From positions 1-56,304 of the forward strand of contig CAJQNO010000043.1 in assembly GCA_905479745.1 (NCBI GenBank): a DNA stretch of 56,304 nucleotides, in the 5' to 3' direction. Within the stretch, counting starts at the first letter, position 1. Each line of letters starts with the position of its first letter. Made by a program: the position numbers and the translations under genes. Below, piece by piece: positions 42,050 through 51,534 of the stretch. Below the pieces are notes generated by a model. That model had not been told where the DNA came from. It ran no database searches and saw only the letters and a list, made by a program, of their open reading frames with translations. Origin of the DNA: an uncultured Flavobacteriaceae bacterium (GTDB lineage: Bacteria; Bacteroidota; Bacteroidia; Flavobacteriales; Flavobacteriaceae).

Positions 42050-42759
42050 CGTTTGTTAAGTTTATAAACAGTAAAAATTAAAAATATTGCGGTAATGCTT
42101 AAAAAGTATACCAGGTCCCGAGTATCTATAACACCCCGCGAAACACTGTCGAAATGAGACTTCATGCCTAATTTATCTAACGAAAAAGCAAAATCTAAAG
42201 TGGCTAGACCTTCGAAGCCGTAATACAGGGCGAAGCAGAGGAACACAGAGATGAGGAAGGCTACGATCTGGTTGGATGACAGAGAGGAGCCAAAGATCCC
42301 GATGGCTGTATAGGCCGCTGCAAGGAAGAAGAGACCGATATAAGAGCCAATAGTACTTCCCACGTCCCAGTTTCCTTCGGGATTACCAAGGGCGGAGATC
42401 GTAAGGATATATAATAGGGTAGGAGCCAATGCGATCACTAGTAAGATCACCGAACCTAGATATTTTCCGAAGACAATATTTCGCAAGGCCAGTGGTTTGG
42501 TAAGCAGCAACTCCAGAGTACCAAGTTTCAACTCATCACTAAAGGCTCTCATGGTCACAGCCGGAATCAGGAAAAGTAGTATCCAGGGGGCCAGTTCGAA
42601 AAAAGGAGCCAGGTCTGCGAAACCAGAATCGAAGATGTTATAGTTTCCGCCAAATACCCAAAGGAATAAACCATTCAGTACAAGAAATATACCTATAACC
42701 AGGTACCCAATAGGACTGGCAAAGAAAGAATTTATTTCTTTTTTTATGATCGCGGTCAT
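42046..42759 (-). CDS. gldF: Gliding-motility ABC permease GldF
   Basis: A 237-residue ABC-2-type permease with six membrane segments (GYLVIGIFLVLNGLFLWVFG, ILLFLIPAVTMRAFSDELKL, YLGSVILLVIALAPTLLYIL, SYIGLFFLAAAYTAIGIFGS). The stretch AVTMRAFSDELKLGTLELLL is the conserved cytoplasmic segment. It partners GldG and a GldA ATPase encoded elsewhere. It shares one base with the stop of the preceding monooxygenase-like gene and overlaps gldG, indicating one transcript. Confidence 0.93.
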   Translation of the reverse strand: MTAIIKKEINSFFASPIGYLVIGIFLVLNGLFLWVFGGNYNIFDSGFADLAPFFELAPWILLFLIPAVTMRAFSDELKLGTLELLLTKPLALRNIVFGKYLGSVILLVIALAPTLLYILTISALGNPEGNWDVGSTIGSYIGLFFLAAAYTAIGIFGSSLSSNQIVAFLISVFLCFALYYGFEGLATLDFAFSLDKLGMKSHFDSVSRGVIDTRDLVYFLSITAIFLIFTVYKLNKR

Positions 42760-43055
42760 TAGTTCAAACTATGCAAGGTGTCCACACTCCATGCTTTCGC
42801 TTTAGAACGAAACATGCTTTTAGTTGTTGCCCAGACATTTTTAAATAATTCACTCTTACGGTAATTTTCCAAGGCCTGCTCATTTTCCCAGCGGCTATAG
42901 GTAAAAAAGATACAGGGATCGGTTTTATCTCTGTATAATTCTAAAAAATCACAACCCGGGAATGCCCGGATCTTTTCTTTTACCGAATCAAAATTAGAAA
43001 GAAAAGCAGCTACATCAGCTGCCTCAAATTCCATTTTTACAATTCTTGTGAACAT
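42759..43055 (-). CDS. Antibiotic-biosynthesis-monooxygenase-like (ABM) protein
   Basis: A 98-residue ferredoxin-fold dimeric protein of the ABM/YgiN group (MFTRIVKMEFEAADVAAFLS, FLELYRDKTDPCIFFTYSRW, LENYRKSELFKNVWATTK). Members range from heme- or quinol-acting monooxygenases to proteins of unknown role. This gene is regularly found in front of gldF in flavobacteria as far as I recall. It shares one base with the gldF start. Confidence 0.82.
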   Translation of the reverse strand: MFTRIVKMEFEAADVAAFLSNFDSVKEKIRAFPGCDFLELYRDKTDPCIFFTYSRWENEQALENYRKSELFKNVWATTKSMFRSKAKAWSVDTLHSLN

Positions 43056-43072
43056 AGTTTTTTTAGCTCTTT

Positions 43073-43903
43073 TTATTCAAAATTTACCGATATGGTATCT
43101 CTGTATTCTAGTCCGAAAAGCGATGAGGCACTACCCACCGTAGTGGGATTACTTTTGTAAATAGCAAGTTCCAGATATTCGCCGGAGTTCCAAAGGGCTA
43201 ATTTCTTGCCGTCTTCTTCGCGTTTTTCGGGAGGTAAATCGAAGTTGATCGCGTCACTGTAATTATTAAAAACTTCGGTAAAGGTGGCGGTTCTCGCCGT
43301 GATTTTAAAATTTCTACCCTTCCCGATCTTATCGAAGAGACCACGGGTGATATTACTTACCACGTTTCCGTAGTTATCGATATAGATCACATTCCCTATA
43401 ATCTGGCTGGCTTCCGGGTTTACTACCGGCCGTATCCCTGTAAGTTCTTTTATGGTGTCGATTCCTTTTCCGATAACTTCCAGGGTGCCACCCCGTGCGA
43501 TATGACAAGCAACTTTCACAAAGACATGTAGTACCGGAAAATTACTCTGTATCCTGTCATGGATGTTTATCTCCACGATCTTTTCTGGTTTTATTTCTGA
43601 AGCGAGCATCGAAATGATCCCGTTATTGGCACAAACAAAATAATGACCATCCAGGAATACTGCAACATGTTTGTTCTCCGGGGTTAGTCCGGAATCTATA
43701 CCAATAATATGAATACTTCCTTTGGGAAAGCTCTTGTACGCATTCTGAATAATATAGGCGGCTTCGGTGAGATGAAAAGGCGAAATGGAATGTGTGATGT
43801 CAACAATACGAACATCTTCCAGCTCACTGTATATAGCTCCTTTTACCCCACCTACAAAGTGATCTTTCTCTCCGAAATCGGTTGTGAGGGTTATAATTGG
43901 CAT
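43073..43903 (-). CDS. S-adenosyl-L-methionine hydrolase (adenosine-forming), DUF62 family
   Basis: A 276-residue homolog of fluorinase/chlorinase-type enzymes; most members use hydroxide to convert SAM to adenosine and methionine. Key stretches: ITLTTDFGEKDHFVGGVKGA with the SAM-ribose Asp, IVDITHSISPFHLTEAAYII, IHIIGIDSGLTPENKHVAV and the C-terminal domain with VIYIDNYGNVVSNIT. Length and motifs are normal. It is the first gene of the transcript leading to gldF/gldG, divergent from phoH. Confidence 0.9.
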   Translation of the reverse strand: MPIITLTTDFGEKDHFVGGVKGAIYSELEDVRIVDITHSISPFHLTEAAYIIQNAYKSFPKGSIHIIGIDSGLTPENKHVAVFLDGHYFVCANNGIISMLASEIKPEKIVEINIHDRIQSNFPVLHVFVKVACHIARGGTLEVIGKGIDTIKELTGIRPVVNPEASQIIGNVIYIDNYGNVVSNITRGLFDKIGKGRNFKITARTATFTEVFNNYSDAINFDLPPEKREEDGKKLALWNSGEYLELAIYKSNPTTVGSASSLFGLEYRDTISVNFE

Positions 43904-43921
43904 GCAGTTAATTGTTGATAT

Positions 43922-43959
43922 TTTGTTAAAACAACTACCACAAAAATAGGGTACTTTTG
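43922..43959 (+). promoter_or_regulatory. Promoter of phoH
   Basis: TACTTTTG (43952-43959) matches TAnnTTTG; TTTG at 43922-43925 is a possible -33 box (26-base spacing, somewhat long). It lies 57 bases before the phoH start. Confidence 0.55.
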
Positions 43960-44015
43960 CGACTAGAAAAACTATATTTACACTAAGTACACAATCCTAA
44001 TAAATAAAACCGCTT

Positions 44016-44969
44016 TTGAACGAACTCATTATCGAATTAACTGAAATTAGCCCTCGCGATTTTTTCGGACTTCAGAATGCTAATATCGATCTTCTTAAGA
44101 AATATTTCCCCAAATTAAAGATTGTTGCCCGCGGCAGTAAGATAAAAGCGTATGGCGATGAGGAAATACTCGAAGAATTTGACACTCGCCTTACTATGCT
44201 CCTCGAGCATTTTGCAAAATACAACAAGCTGGACGAAAATGTGATCGAGCGGGTACTACAAAGTGATAACAGGGATGATTACCAAACCTCTCCATCCAGC
44301 GGGGAAGTATTGGTGCATGGAGTTAGTGGGAAACTTATTAAGGCGCAAACGGTAAACCAAAGAAAGTTAGTTCAGCTAACGCAGAAGAACGACCTTGTTT
44401 TTGCTATAGGCCCGGCGGGAACAGGAAAGACCTATACAGGGGTAGCTCTTGCCGTTAAAGCATTAAAAGAAAAACAGGTAAAACGAATCATCCTTACACG
44501 ACCGGCTGTGGAAGCGGGAGAGAACCTGGGATTCTTGCCGGGCGACCTAAAAGAAAAACTAGATCCGTATATGCAACCCCTGTACGATGCCTTGCGTGAT
44601 ATGATCCCCCACGAAAAACTCGACTCACATATCGAAAAGGGAGTTATTCAAATTGCACCACTTGCATTTATGAGAGGAAGAACCCTGGACAACGCCTTTG
44701 TGATACTGGATGAAGCACAGAATACTACGCATGCACAGATGAAAATGTTCTTAACCCGTATGGGAAAGAATGCAAAATTCATGATTACAGGTGACCCAGG
44801 ACAGATAGACTTGCCAAGAAGGGTGATCTCCGGATTAAAAGAGGCTCTGCTCATTCTAAAAGATGTGGATGGAGTTGGTATGGTATACCTGGACGATAAG
44901 GATGTGATCCGTCACCGCCTGGTTAAAAAAGTAATAGCCGCCTATAAGGCCATAGAAAACAGAAACTGA
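44016..44969 (+). CDS. phoH: PhoH-family ATPase
   Basis: A 317-residue PhoH-like protein, a putative RNA-associated ATPase, often linked to YbeY. An N-terminal KH-like region ([20 protein letters not shown]) precedes the PhoH domain with Walker A ([18 protein letters not shown]), [20 protein letters not shown], and Walker B ([20 protein letters not shown]). The start is a TTG at 44016: the protein [18 protein letters not shown] has the expected flavobacterial N-terminus and no ATG alternative exists nearby. It shares one base with the purC start. Confidence 0.93.
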   Translation: MNELIIELTEISPRDFFGLQNANIDLLKKYFPKLKIVARGSKIKAYGDEEILEEFDTRLTMLLEHFAKYNKLDENVIERVLQSDNRDDYQTSPSSGEVLVHGVSGKLIKAQTVNQRKLVQLTQKNDLVFAIGPAGTGKTYTGVALAVKALKEKQVKRIILTRPAVEAGENLGFLPGDLKEKLDPYMQPLYDALRDMIPHEKLDSHIEKGVIQIAPLAFMRGRTLDNAFVILDEAQNTTHAQMKMFLTRMGKNAKFMITGDPGQIDLPRRVISGLKEALLILKDVDGVGMVYLDDKDVIRHRLVKKVIAAYKAIENRN

Positions 44970-45922
44970 TGACGAATACCATCACCAACACCAATTTTAA
45001 TTTTCCGGGACAAAAAAGCGTATACAAAGGAAAAGTTCGTGAAGTATATCGGCTGGAGAACGACTTGCTGGTTATGATAGCCACGGACCGCTTGAGTGCG
45101 TTCGATGTTGTAATGCCAAGAGGCATCCCGTATAAGGGACAGATCTTAAACCAGATCGCCACCCGAATGATGCGTGATACTGAAGACCTTGTACCCAACT
45201 GGCTACTTGCAACCCCAGATCCCAATGTGGCAGTTGGGGTAGCCTGCGAGCCCTTTAAAGTGGAAATGGTGATCCGGGGATACCTTAGCGGTCATGCAGC
45301 CAGGGAATATAAAGCAGGCAGACGCTTGTTATGTGGAGTAACCATGCCGGATGGAATGATAGAAAACGATAAATTTCCTGAACCCATAATTACCCCGGCA
45401 ACCAAAGCCGAACAAGGCGATCACGATGAAGATATCTCCAGGGAAGAAATCCTCGATCGCGGAATAGTTACAGAAGCAGATTATTTACAACTGGAAGATT
45501 ATACCCGTAAATTATTTCAAAGAGGGACAGAGATTGCAGCCCGTAGAGGGTTGATTCTGGTCGATACAAAATATGAGTTTGGTAAAACAAAAGAGGGGAA
45601 AATTGTCCTTATAGATGAGATCCATACGCCAGACTCATCTCGTTATTTTTATGCAAATGGTTATAAGGAACGTCAGGAGAAAGGTGAGCCACAAAAGCAA
45701 CTTTCTAAGGAATTCGTGCGACAATGGCTAATCTCCAATGGATTCCAGGGGCTGGAAGGACAACGCCTGCCCGAGATGAGCGATGCCTATATAGAATCGG
45801 TCTCCGAACGATATATTGAGCTTTACGAGAATATTACTGGAGAAACATTCGAGAAAGCAGATGTTACAAATATTCAAAATCGTATCGATGGCAACGTAAA
45901 GGCATATCTTTCCTCAATATAA
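44969..45922 (+). CDS. purC: SAICAR synthetase PurC
   Basis: Phosphoribosylaminoimidazole-succinocarboxamide synthase, purine biosynthesis step from CAIR and aspartate. The 317-residue enzyme shows [69 protein letters not shown] and [14 protein letters not shown], all conserved substrate and ATP contacts. It is translationally coupled to phoH by ATGA-type overlap. Confidence 0.96.
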   Translation: MTNTITNTNFNFPGQKSVYKGKVREVYRLENDLLVMIATDRLSAFDVVMPRGIPYKGQILNQIATRMMRDTEDLVPNWLLATPDPNVAVGVACEPFKVEMVIRGYLSGHAAREYKAGRRLLCGVTMPDGMIENDKFPEPIITPATKAEQGDHDEDISREEILDRGIVTEADYLQLEDYTRKLFQRGTEIAARRGLILVDTKYEFGKTKEGKIVLIDEIHTPDSSRYFYANGYKERQEKGEPQKQLSKEFVRQWLISNGFQGLEGQRLPEMSDAYIESVSERYIELYENITGETFEKADVTNIQNRIDGNVKAYLSSI

Positions 45923-46037
45923 AAGGTCTCGAATAGCAAATATTAAGTGTAGGTCGATGTAATCAGTATTTCACCGATTACCAAGGATTGTTTTGGATTT
46001 TAATTTTAATTTTAGACTAAACTAAAATTAATCAATT

Positions 46038-47843
46038 ATGAAAAACTTTCAACTATCTATCTTTCTATCAATCTTTTGCTTCTCTTATTTTGCTATGGCC
46101 CAAAGCCCGGTAGTAGACCAGGATAATCCAACCAGACAAGTAATAAACGACGATCTTGAGGTGATTGGCTCACTTGGTGTAGGTTTAGACACGCCGGCCA
46201 ATCAGGCTTACGGATTCGACACTATTATCATGCGGGAAAACAATCTAAGAGTCTACTTCGATGATACCAGTAACACAGCGAGTTTCCCTAGTAACGACTG
46301 GAGGCTTCAGGCAAATGATAATACTAACGGGGGTGATAACTATTTTGCCATTCAGGACGCTACCGCCAACGTGATCCCGTTTCGTGTGGATGCAGGTGCA
46401 ACGGCCAACTCCCTTCGCATAGAATCGGGAGGGAATGTTGGTATTGGGATCGCAAATCCTGTGGTAAAATTACATGTTTTTAATCAAGATACACCAACGA
46501 TCAGACTAGACCAGGTTGGCGGTTTTGGAGATTACAAGTGGGATGTCGCGGCTAACGAGACAAATTTTTTCATTAGGGATGTTACCGGTAGTAGTCGTTT
46601 ACCTTTCAGAATTCGTCCGGGAGCACCCACAAGTTCTCTGGATATAGCTAGTTCGGGAGCTTTAGGGGTTGGTACCTCTTCCCCAAATGCATTCACATCT
46701 ATAGCATTAGGAGCTACAGATCGCGGTTTACAACTCAACCGATTAACCAACGCCGAGCGAAATACATTAGGAACCAACCTGATGACGGAAGAGGGGGTAA
46801 TTGTTTACGATACAGATGACAAACTTACCTACGCATGGGATGGAACACAATGGAACCCTGTTGGTTTGGATACAGACGATCAAACCGTAGATACTTTTCA
46901 GTTAAACGGAAACAACCTTGAACTATCGCTGGAAGATGACGGAGTAGCAGTTAACACAGTAGATCTATCCGGTTATCTCGACAATACAGATATGCAGGAT
47001 CTAGACCTTACCGGAAATACTCTCAGCCTTACCAACGATGCAACTACTGTGGACCTTTCCGGCTATCTTGATAATACCGATAATCAGGATCTTTCCCTTG
47101 CAGGCCATACACTCAGCCTCACTAACGACGCTACTACGGTAGATCTGTCAGGCTACCTGGACAATACCGATAACCAGGATATTTCAGGATCATCACTTGT
47201 GGGTACCGATCTTACCATCGGAATTAGCGGGGGTGCTTCGGAAGTGGTTGATCTTTCATCCCTGGATGATTCGGGTACCGACGATCAGCAAATTTCATTG
47301 GCTGGAAATACCTTAGCCATAGAAGATGGCGGAAGTGTGGACCTTTCAGGCTATCTGGATAATACCGATGAGCAGCTACTAGGTTTTGCGCTCAATAATA
47401 ATACATTGACCCTTGTGATAACCGACGGGAATACCCTTATGATTGATTTCACTCCAATGCTCCAGCCTCTAATAGATGAGAATGCTGCACAACAAGCCCA
47501 GATCGATGATCTCATAGCTAGAGTAGATCTATTGGAACAATGTGCCTGTACTTTACGTGTACCGGATAATATTCAGGATCCAAACAGACCGGTTTTATTT
47601 CAGAACATTCCCAATCCTTTCGATAATACAACCTCGATAGGTTACTACATCCCAATTACCTATTCTAATGCAAATATTGTAATTAGTTCCACAACCGGAC
47701 AGCTTTTAAATAATATTGCGGTAGAAGTGAAAGGTGAGGGCAGTATTGAAATTGGGAAAGCCAGTCTTCAATCTGGTATGTACTTTTATACCTTGTTTGT
47801 AGATGGGAAAAAGATCGATACCAAACGTATGATCATAGAATAA
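46038..47843 (+). CDS. Secreted surface protein with internal repeats and T9SS sorting domain
   Basis: A 601-residue protein with a signal peptide (IFLSIFCFSYFAMAQS), an N-terminal region like the structural/tail-fibre-type proteins of Bacteroidota (VGIGIANPVVKLHVFNQDTP, GLQLNRLTNAERN, TYAWDGTQWNPVG), a central run of about 30-residue repeats (residues about 289-474) built on DLSGYLDNTDNQDLSL, a short coiled coil (QQAQIDDLIARVDLLEQ) and a C-terminal type IX secretion sorting domain (FQNIPNPFDNTTSIGYYIP, SGMYFYTLFVDGKK). It is exported by T9SS, probably as a fibre-like adhesin or structural surface protein. The Asp/Asn-rich repeats could bind calcium. Confidence 0.85.
   Translation: MKNFQLSIFLSIFCFSYFAMAQSPVVDQDNPTRQVINDDLEVIGSLGVGLDTPANQAYGFDTIIMRENNLRVYFDDTSNTASFPSNDWRLQANDNTNGGDNYFAIQDATANVIPFRVDAGATANSLRIESGGNVGIGIANPVVKLHVFNQDTPTIRLDQVGGFGDYKWDVAANETNFFIRDVTGSSRLPFRIRPGAPTSSLDIASSGALGVGTSSPNAFTSIALGATDRGLQLNRLTNAERNTLGTNLMTEEGVIVYDTDDKLTYAWDGTQWNPVGLDTDDQTVDTFQLNGNNLELSLEDDGVAVNTVDLSGYLDNTDMQDLDLTGNTLSLTNDATTVDLSGYLDNTDNQDLSLAGHTLSLTNDATTVDLSGYLDNTDNQDISGSSLVGTDLTIGISGGASEVVDLSSLDDSGTDDQQISLAGNTLAIEDGGSVDLSGYLDNTDEQLLGFALNNNTLTLVITDGNTLMIDFTPMLQPLIDENAAQQAQIDDLIARVDLLEQCACTLRVPDNIQDPNRPVLFQNIPNPFDNTTSIGYYIPITYSNANIVISSTTGQLLNNIAVEVKGEGSIEIGKASLQSGMYFYTLFVDGKKIDTKRMIIE
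46902..47460 (+). repeat. Tandem coding repeats (about 90 bases per unit)
   Basis: Five to six units encode the pattern L-x-G-N-T-L-x-L...DLSGYLDNTDxQ. Units 2 and 3 are nearly identical in protein but differ at many synonymous positions, so they are old repeats under protein selection rather than recent DNA duplications. Confidence 0.8.
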
Positions 47844-47868
47844 ATATAATAAACAGATTAATGATCTC

Positions 47869-47892
47869 AGGCCTTTCGGAAACGGGAGGCCT
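47869..47892. terminator. Bidirectional terminator-like hairpin between convergent genes
   Basis: AGGCCT at 47869-47874 and 47887-47892 pair around TTCGGAAACGGG. It sits exactly between the convergent surface-protein gene and the barrel gene. Confidence 0.6.
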
Positions 47893-49152
47893 TTATCTTT
47901 CCTTAAAATTGAAGTTGTACACATAACCAAGGCTAAGGTCTGTAAAATCTGCCTGGCCTCCATTGGCGTTAATATGGATTCCGAAGAAAATATTATGAAT
48001 AGGCTCCTTACTTGTATCCCAGAGATAATATTTCAGGCCCATTCGTGCAGCCAGGGTTTTCTTGAGTCTGTACTTACTGTCGAATTCACCCAACATAAAA
48101 TTAGGTGGGATCTCCCTGGGTGTATTATCCCATCCCTGATTGATACGCCAGTCGATCTGATAAGCCGGCTTGTGAAGGTTTACTCCTAGCTGTACGTTAA
48201 ATCCAATGTGATTTAGCATAAATTCCCCATTAGCGTGAATCCCAAGATTAGATGCATTCCACCAGGGATTATCGGTAAACGCTTCAAATTCTTCGCCCGG
48301 CCGAACCAAAAATTCTTCATCGGCAATATAATCGTAATAGTGCTCGTAATAACGATAATAAAATCCGATCCCCACTTTAAACATTCCGTTTAACACCTTT
48401 CCATATTCTCCGGAGAACGTGTAAACACCGCGTTTATCGTTGTAAGCAAGTGACAGTACGTTTATTCCGAAGCCACCATAAAAACTTATATAATCATTTA
48501 CTCTTCTCTTTAGATCGGGTGTTGGAACAAATTCGGTTGAGGCAGATGTATTTATGTTCTTTATATCAGCCGAAAGGCTCAATAAAAACGAGTTATAACC
48601 TTGGTTTGGTAAGCGGGTATGTCCGTTGGAATGATGAAAATATCCTAAGCCCACACGCCAATCCATCTTTCTGGTTTTAAGGAACTCATAATGCATAAAG
48701 GCTCTGAAAGACCAGGTGAGTTTGGTAGATACGGCCTGATTTCTGGGATTGTTTGTCGCATCATAGATCTTTGTAAAATAGGAACCTCCAATCCCAACCT
48801 GCGATCGTAAACGCTTGCTATTAAATATGCCAAATTCTATAAAAGGCAACAAGGTGAAGGCGCCTCCCAGGCTGTCTTCATTCCCAAAAGAAGTATAGCC
48901 AAGGGATATACCCGTCTTTGGTCCTTTCAGCCGCCGGGCCCATTCACGAGGATTTTTACTGTGATCCCAACCAAAGTTCAGCAGTACCTGAGTTTGTAGA
49001 TTCCTGTCAGGAAAAAACTCGTTGGATTCGGCCGTATAGCCCACCATGATCTCGGGAGTAAAAACGAAGGAGGAATTATTTTCAGTATTGTACTCTTGAG
49101 AGAACAATTGGACTGTGAAAAGAAATAAAATGACGGTTAGTAGTTGTTTCAT
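47893..49152 (-). CDS. PagL/acyloxyacyl-hydrolase-like outer-membrane protein
   Basis: A 419-residue outer-membrane protein with a signal peptide (LLTVILFLFTVQLFSQ) and a beta-barrel body. The segment YFHHSNGHTRLPNQGYN carries His-x-Ser-Asn, the arrangement of the catalytic His-Ser of lipid A deacylase PagL, with the Asn-x-Gly turn typical of those proteins. It is much longer than PagL itself (about 150 residues) but matches the longer versions called acyloxyacyl hydrolase in Bacteroidota. If active, it would trim acyl chains from lipid A. The substrate is inferred. It converges with the T9SS surface protein. Confidence 0.6.
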   Translation of the reverse strand: MKQLLTVILFLFTVQLFSQEYNTENNSSFVFTPEIMVGYTAESNEFFPDRNLQTQVLLNFGWDHSKNPREWARRLKGPKTGISLGYTSFGNEDSLGGAFTLLPFIEFGIFNSKRLRSQVGIGGSYFTKIYDATNNPRNQAVSTKLTWSFRAFMHYEFLKTRKMDWRVGLGYFHHSNGHTRLPNQGYNSFLLSLSADIKNINTSASTEFVPTPDLKRRVNDYISFYGGFGINVLSLAYNDKRGVYTFSGEYGKVLNGMFKVGIGFYYRYYEHYYDYIADEEFLVRPGEEFEAFTDNPWWNASNLGIHANGEFMLNHIGFNVQLGVNLHKPAYQIDWRINQGWDNTPREIPPNFMLGEFDSKYRLKKTLAARMGLKYYLWDTSKEPIHNIFFGIHINANGGQADFTDLSLGYVYNFNFKER

Positions 49153-49212
49153 TCCTTTGCAAAGGAAAACAATTGATACGAATTTTAAAATTTAAATTAC
49201 ATTAGCTTCTTC

Positions 49213-50601
49213 ATGTACGACTACTTCATAGAAATCCTCGACAACTTTATATCGGAAGCACAAAGCATTGCCTGGGGATTACCTTTACTTATCCTGCTTA
49301 TAGGTGGAGGGTTGTATATGCTGATACGTATAAAATTTCTCCCATTCAGATATTTGGGCCATGCTATTGCGGTTCTGCGAGGCAAGTACGATAATGAGAA
49401 CGACAAAGGGGAGATCACGCATTTTCAGGCACTAACTACCGCTCTATCCGCTACTGTGGGTATGGGCAACATCGCTGGAGTAGCAGTTGCCATTGCTATT
49501 GGTGGGCCTGGTGCAGTGTTCTGGATGTGGGTTAGCGCGGTTATTGGTATGTCGACCAAATTCTTTACAGCTTCGTTGGCAGTGATGTTCCGGGGAAAGG
49601 ACAGTAATGGTGATTTACAAGGAGGGCCTATGTATTTTATCATGGAAGGCCTGGGAAAGAACTGGAAGTTCCTGGCAGTAATTTTCAGTGTAGCCGGACT
49701 TGTAGGTGCATTACCTGTTTTTAATGTGAATCAGCTTACCCAGGCTATAAACGATCTGGTGCTAAAACCTGCAGGGATGTACACCGGACTTAATAGCAAC
49801 TTAACTATAGGGATCATATTGGGGCTTATTACTGCGATCGTGATCCTGGGAGGCTTAAGTAGAATTAGTAATACGGCCTCAAAATTGGTGCCTGGTATGG
49901 TGCTGCTGTATTTCGGTATGGTGGTGATCATTTTAGCAGTTAATTTCGAAGTACTACCAAAATATCTCAGCCTGATCTTTACAGATGCCTTTACGGCCAA
50001 TTTTTACAAAGGAGATGCTTTTTTAGGTGGGGTAGTAGGAGGACTGCTATTACTGGGGATCAGGCGTGGCGCATTTTCGAACGAGGCGGGGATAGGTACG
50101 GCACCTATGGCTCATGGAGCGGCCAAAACCAACGAACCCATACGTGAGGGTCTGGTGGCTATGTTAGGGCCGGCAATAGATACACTGGTAATCTGTACCC
50201 TTACAGCTTTGGCAATATTAGTGACTGGAGTCTGGGAAACCTCCAGTGCAAACGGGGTGTCCTTAACGGCCTCTGCGTTTACGCAAACAATGCCGCAAAT
50301 AGGAAAATACCTGCTGTTATTGTGCATCGCCGTTTTTAGCATTTCCTCTCTGTTCTCTTATTCTTATTATGGCACCAAGTGTATGTCCTTTCTCATAGGA
50401 GCTAAAAGGGCTACGTATTACAATTATATTTATATTCTAAGTATAATCCTTGGTGCAACAACAGATCTAAATATGATGATCAATCTTATTGATACCTTCT
50501 TTGCAGTTATGGCGGTTCCTACCATGACAGCCACAATTCTCCTGGCCCCAAAAGTGATAAGGGAAGCCAAGCGTTACTTCGCAACTTTAAAGAAAGGCTA
50601 A
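49213..50601 (+). CDS. Sodium:alanine/glycine symporter (AGCS family)
   Basis: A 462-residue secondary transporter with ten or more helices. AGCS signatures: THFQALTTALSATVGMGNIA, VAIAIGGPGAVFWMWVSAVI, GGPMYFIMEGLGKNWK, and the IRRGAFSNEAGIGTAPMAHG block. It takes up alanine or glycine with Na+. Length and motifs are normal. Its stop overlaps the end of the convergent SGNH-like gene by 4 bases. Confidence 0.93.
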   Translation: MYDYFIEILDNFISEAQSIAWGLPLLILLIGGGLYMLIRIKFLPFRYLGHAIAVLRGKYDNENDKGEITHFQALTTALSATVGMGNIAGVAVAIAIGGPGAVFWMWVSAVIGMSTKFFTASLAVMFRGKDSNGDLQGGPMYFIMEGLGKNWKFLAVIFSVAGLVGALPVFNVNQLTQAINDLVLKPAGMYTGLNSNLTIGIILGLITAIVILGGLSRISNTASKLVPGMVLLYFGMVVIILAVNFEVLPKYLSLIFTDAFTANFYKGDAFLGGVVGGLLLLGIRRGAFSNEAGIGTAPMAHGAAKTNEPIREGLVAMLGPAIDTLVICTLTALAILVTGVWETSSANGVSLTASAFTQTMPQIGKYLLLLCIAVFSISSLFSYSYYGTKCMSFLIGAKRATYYNYIYILSIILGATTDLNMMINLIDTFFAVMAVPTMTATILLAPKVIREAKRYFATLKKG

Positions 50602-51533
50602 GGATTATTTTGAAGAAAATACTCCAGTTTTTCTGTGAATTTCCGGGCCCCCTCTACATTTAAATGGTTGTAATTAAGAAAATCCGTTACCGTAAACTCT
50701 GCACAGTCTGCTTCGCAATTGAATATGCGGACATTGGGGAATCGCTGTTCGACAACTTGCAGAATACTATCTCTTCTTTTCAGGATATGAAGGTTTCTCT
50801 TCTCCTTATAAGTTTTATAAAGTGGCGTAGTAGTAACGATCACCTCCATACCCATAGTTTCAAGCTCCTTTATCATGTTTAAAAAATAACTTGAATTGTG
50901 ATTAAAAATTTCTTTATTTTCTGAAGTGTGAACAACAAAATCCAGTTGGGCGATCTTTTCTTCATCGAAGTTATTTCTGCTGAAAGCACCGTCGTAACAG
51001 TTAACATTGAATCCAAATTCGTTAAACACATCCCCTTCGGCTTTCGAAAAGTACTCCTTATATATCGCATCGGAAAAGAACGGGGGATTGGAAATATAGA
51101 TCAAGTGATCTTTGAACCACACCTTACGGTCAAAACAATTTACCCCATAATACTCCAGGTATACATTGTTCTTCCAGAATTCTCCATCATTGTGCGGTAA
51201 TTCTAAATGCGCATAGGAGAGTTCAACCATTACGGTTTTGAGAAGCGGCATCCGGTCTTTCAATCCTCTGAATATTTTAAGATCGGTGTTGTGGTGCTGA
51301 CTCGTAGACGCCAGGTTTATAGTGGGTTTGGAGAGCCATTGGGGATTAATGGCGTCTTTCATTTGCGAAGAACCAAGCACCATCACTTCCAGGTTTGAAC
51401 TTTCCTTCTCCAGATAGTTACCTACATAGGTATATCGCATCGGAAGGTTCCTTGTTATCATTTCCACGGCAATACAACCCATGATCACGGGGATAAAGAA
51501 CAGTACAGCTTGTATGATAAATTTCCGAAGCAT
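50598..51533 (-). CDS. SGNH/DltD-like protein paired with an MBOAT acyltransferase
   Basis: A 311-residue protein with an N-terminal membrane anchor (QAVLFFIPVIMGCIAVEMI) and an SGNH-hydrolase-like domain outside the membrane: block I as VMVLGSSQMKDAI, a middle VIVTTTPLY, and the C-terminal block NYNHLNVEGARKF with the His. The Asp that usually precedes the His by three (DxxH) is Asn here (NYNH), so activity is not certain. It starts one base after the MBOAT stop and so is coupled to it. Such pairs move acyl groups across the membrane onto cell-surface polymers. Confidence 0.72.
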   Translation of the reverse strand: MLRKFIIQAVLFFIPVIMGCIAVEMITRNLPMRYTYVGNYLEKESSNLEVMVLGSSQMKDAINPQWLSKPTINLASTSQHHNTDLKIFRGLKDRMPLLKTVMVELSYAHLELPHNDGEFWKNNVYLEYYGVNCFDRKVWFKDHLIYISNPPFFSDAIYKEYFSKAEGDVFNEFGFNVNCYDGAFSRNNFDEEKIAQLDFVVHTSENKEIFNHNSSYFLNMIKELETMGMEVIVTTTPLYKTYKEKRNLHILKRRDSILQVVEQRFPNVRIFNCEADCAEFTVTDFLNYNHLNVEGARKFTEKLEYFLQNNP

Positions 51534-51534
51534 A

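Noticed and set aside
46902-47460. Regular repeats that might look like a CRISPR array
   Set aside because: They lie in frame within a protein gene, units differ at synonymous sites, and there are no unique spacers of constant length.
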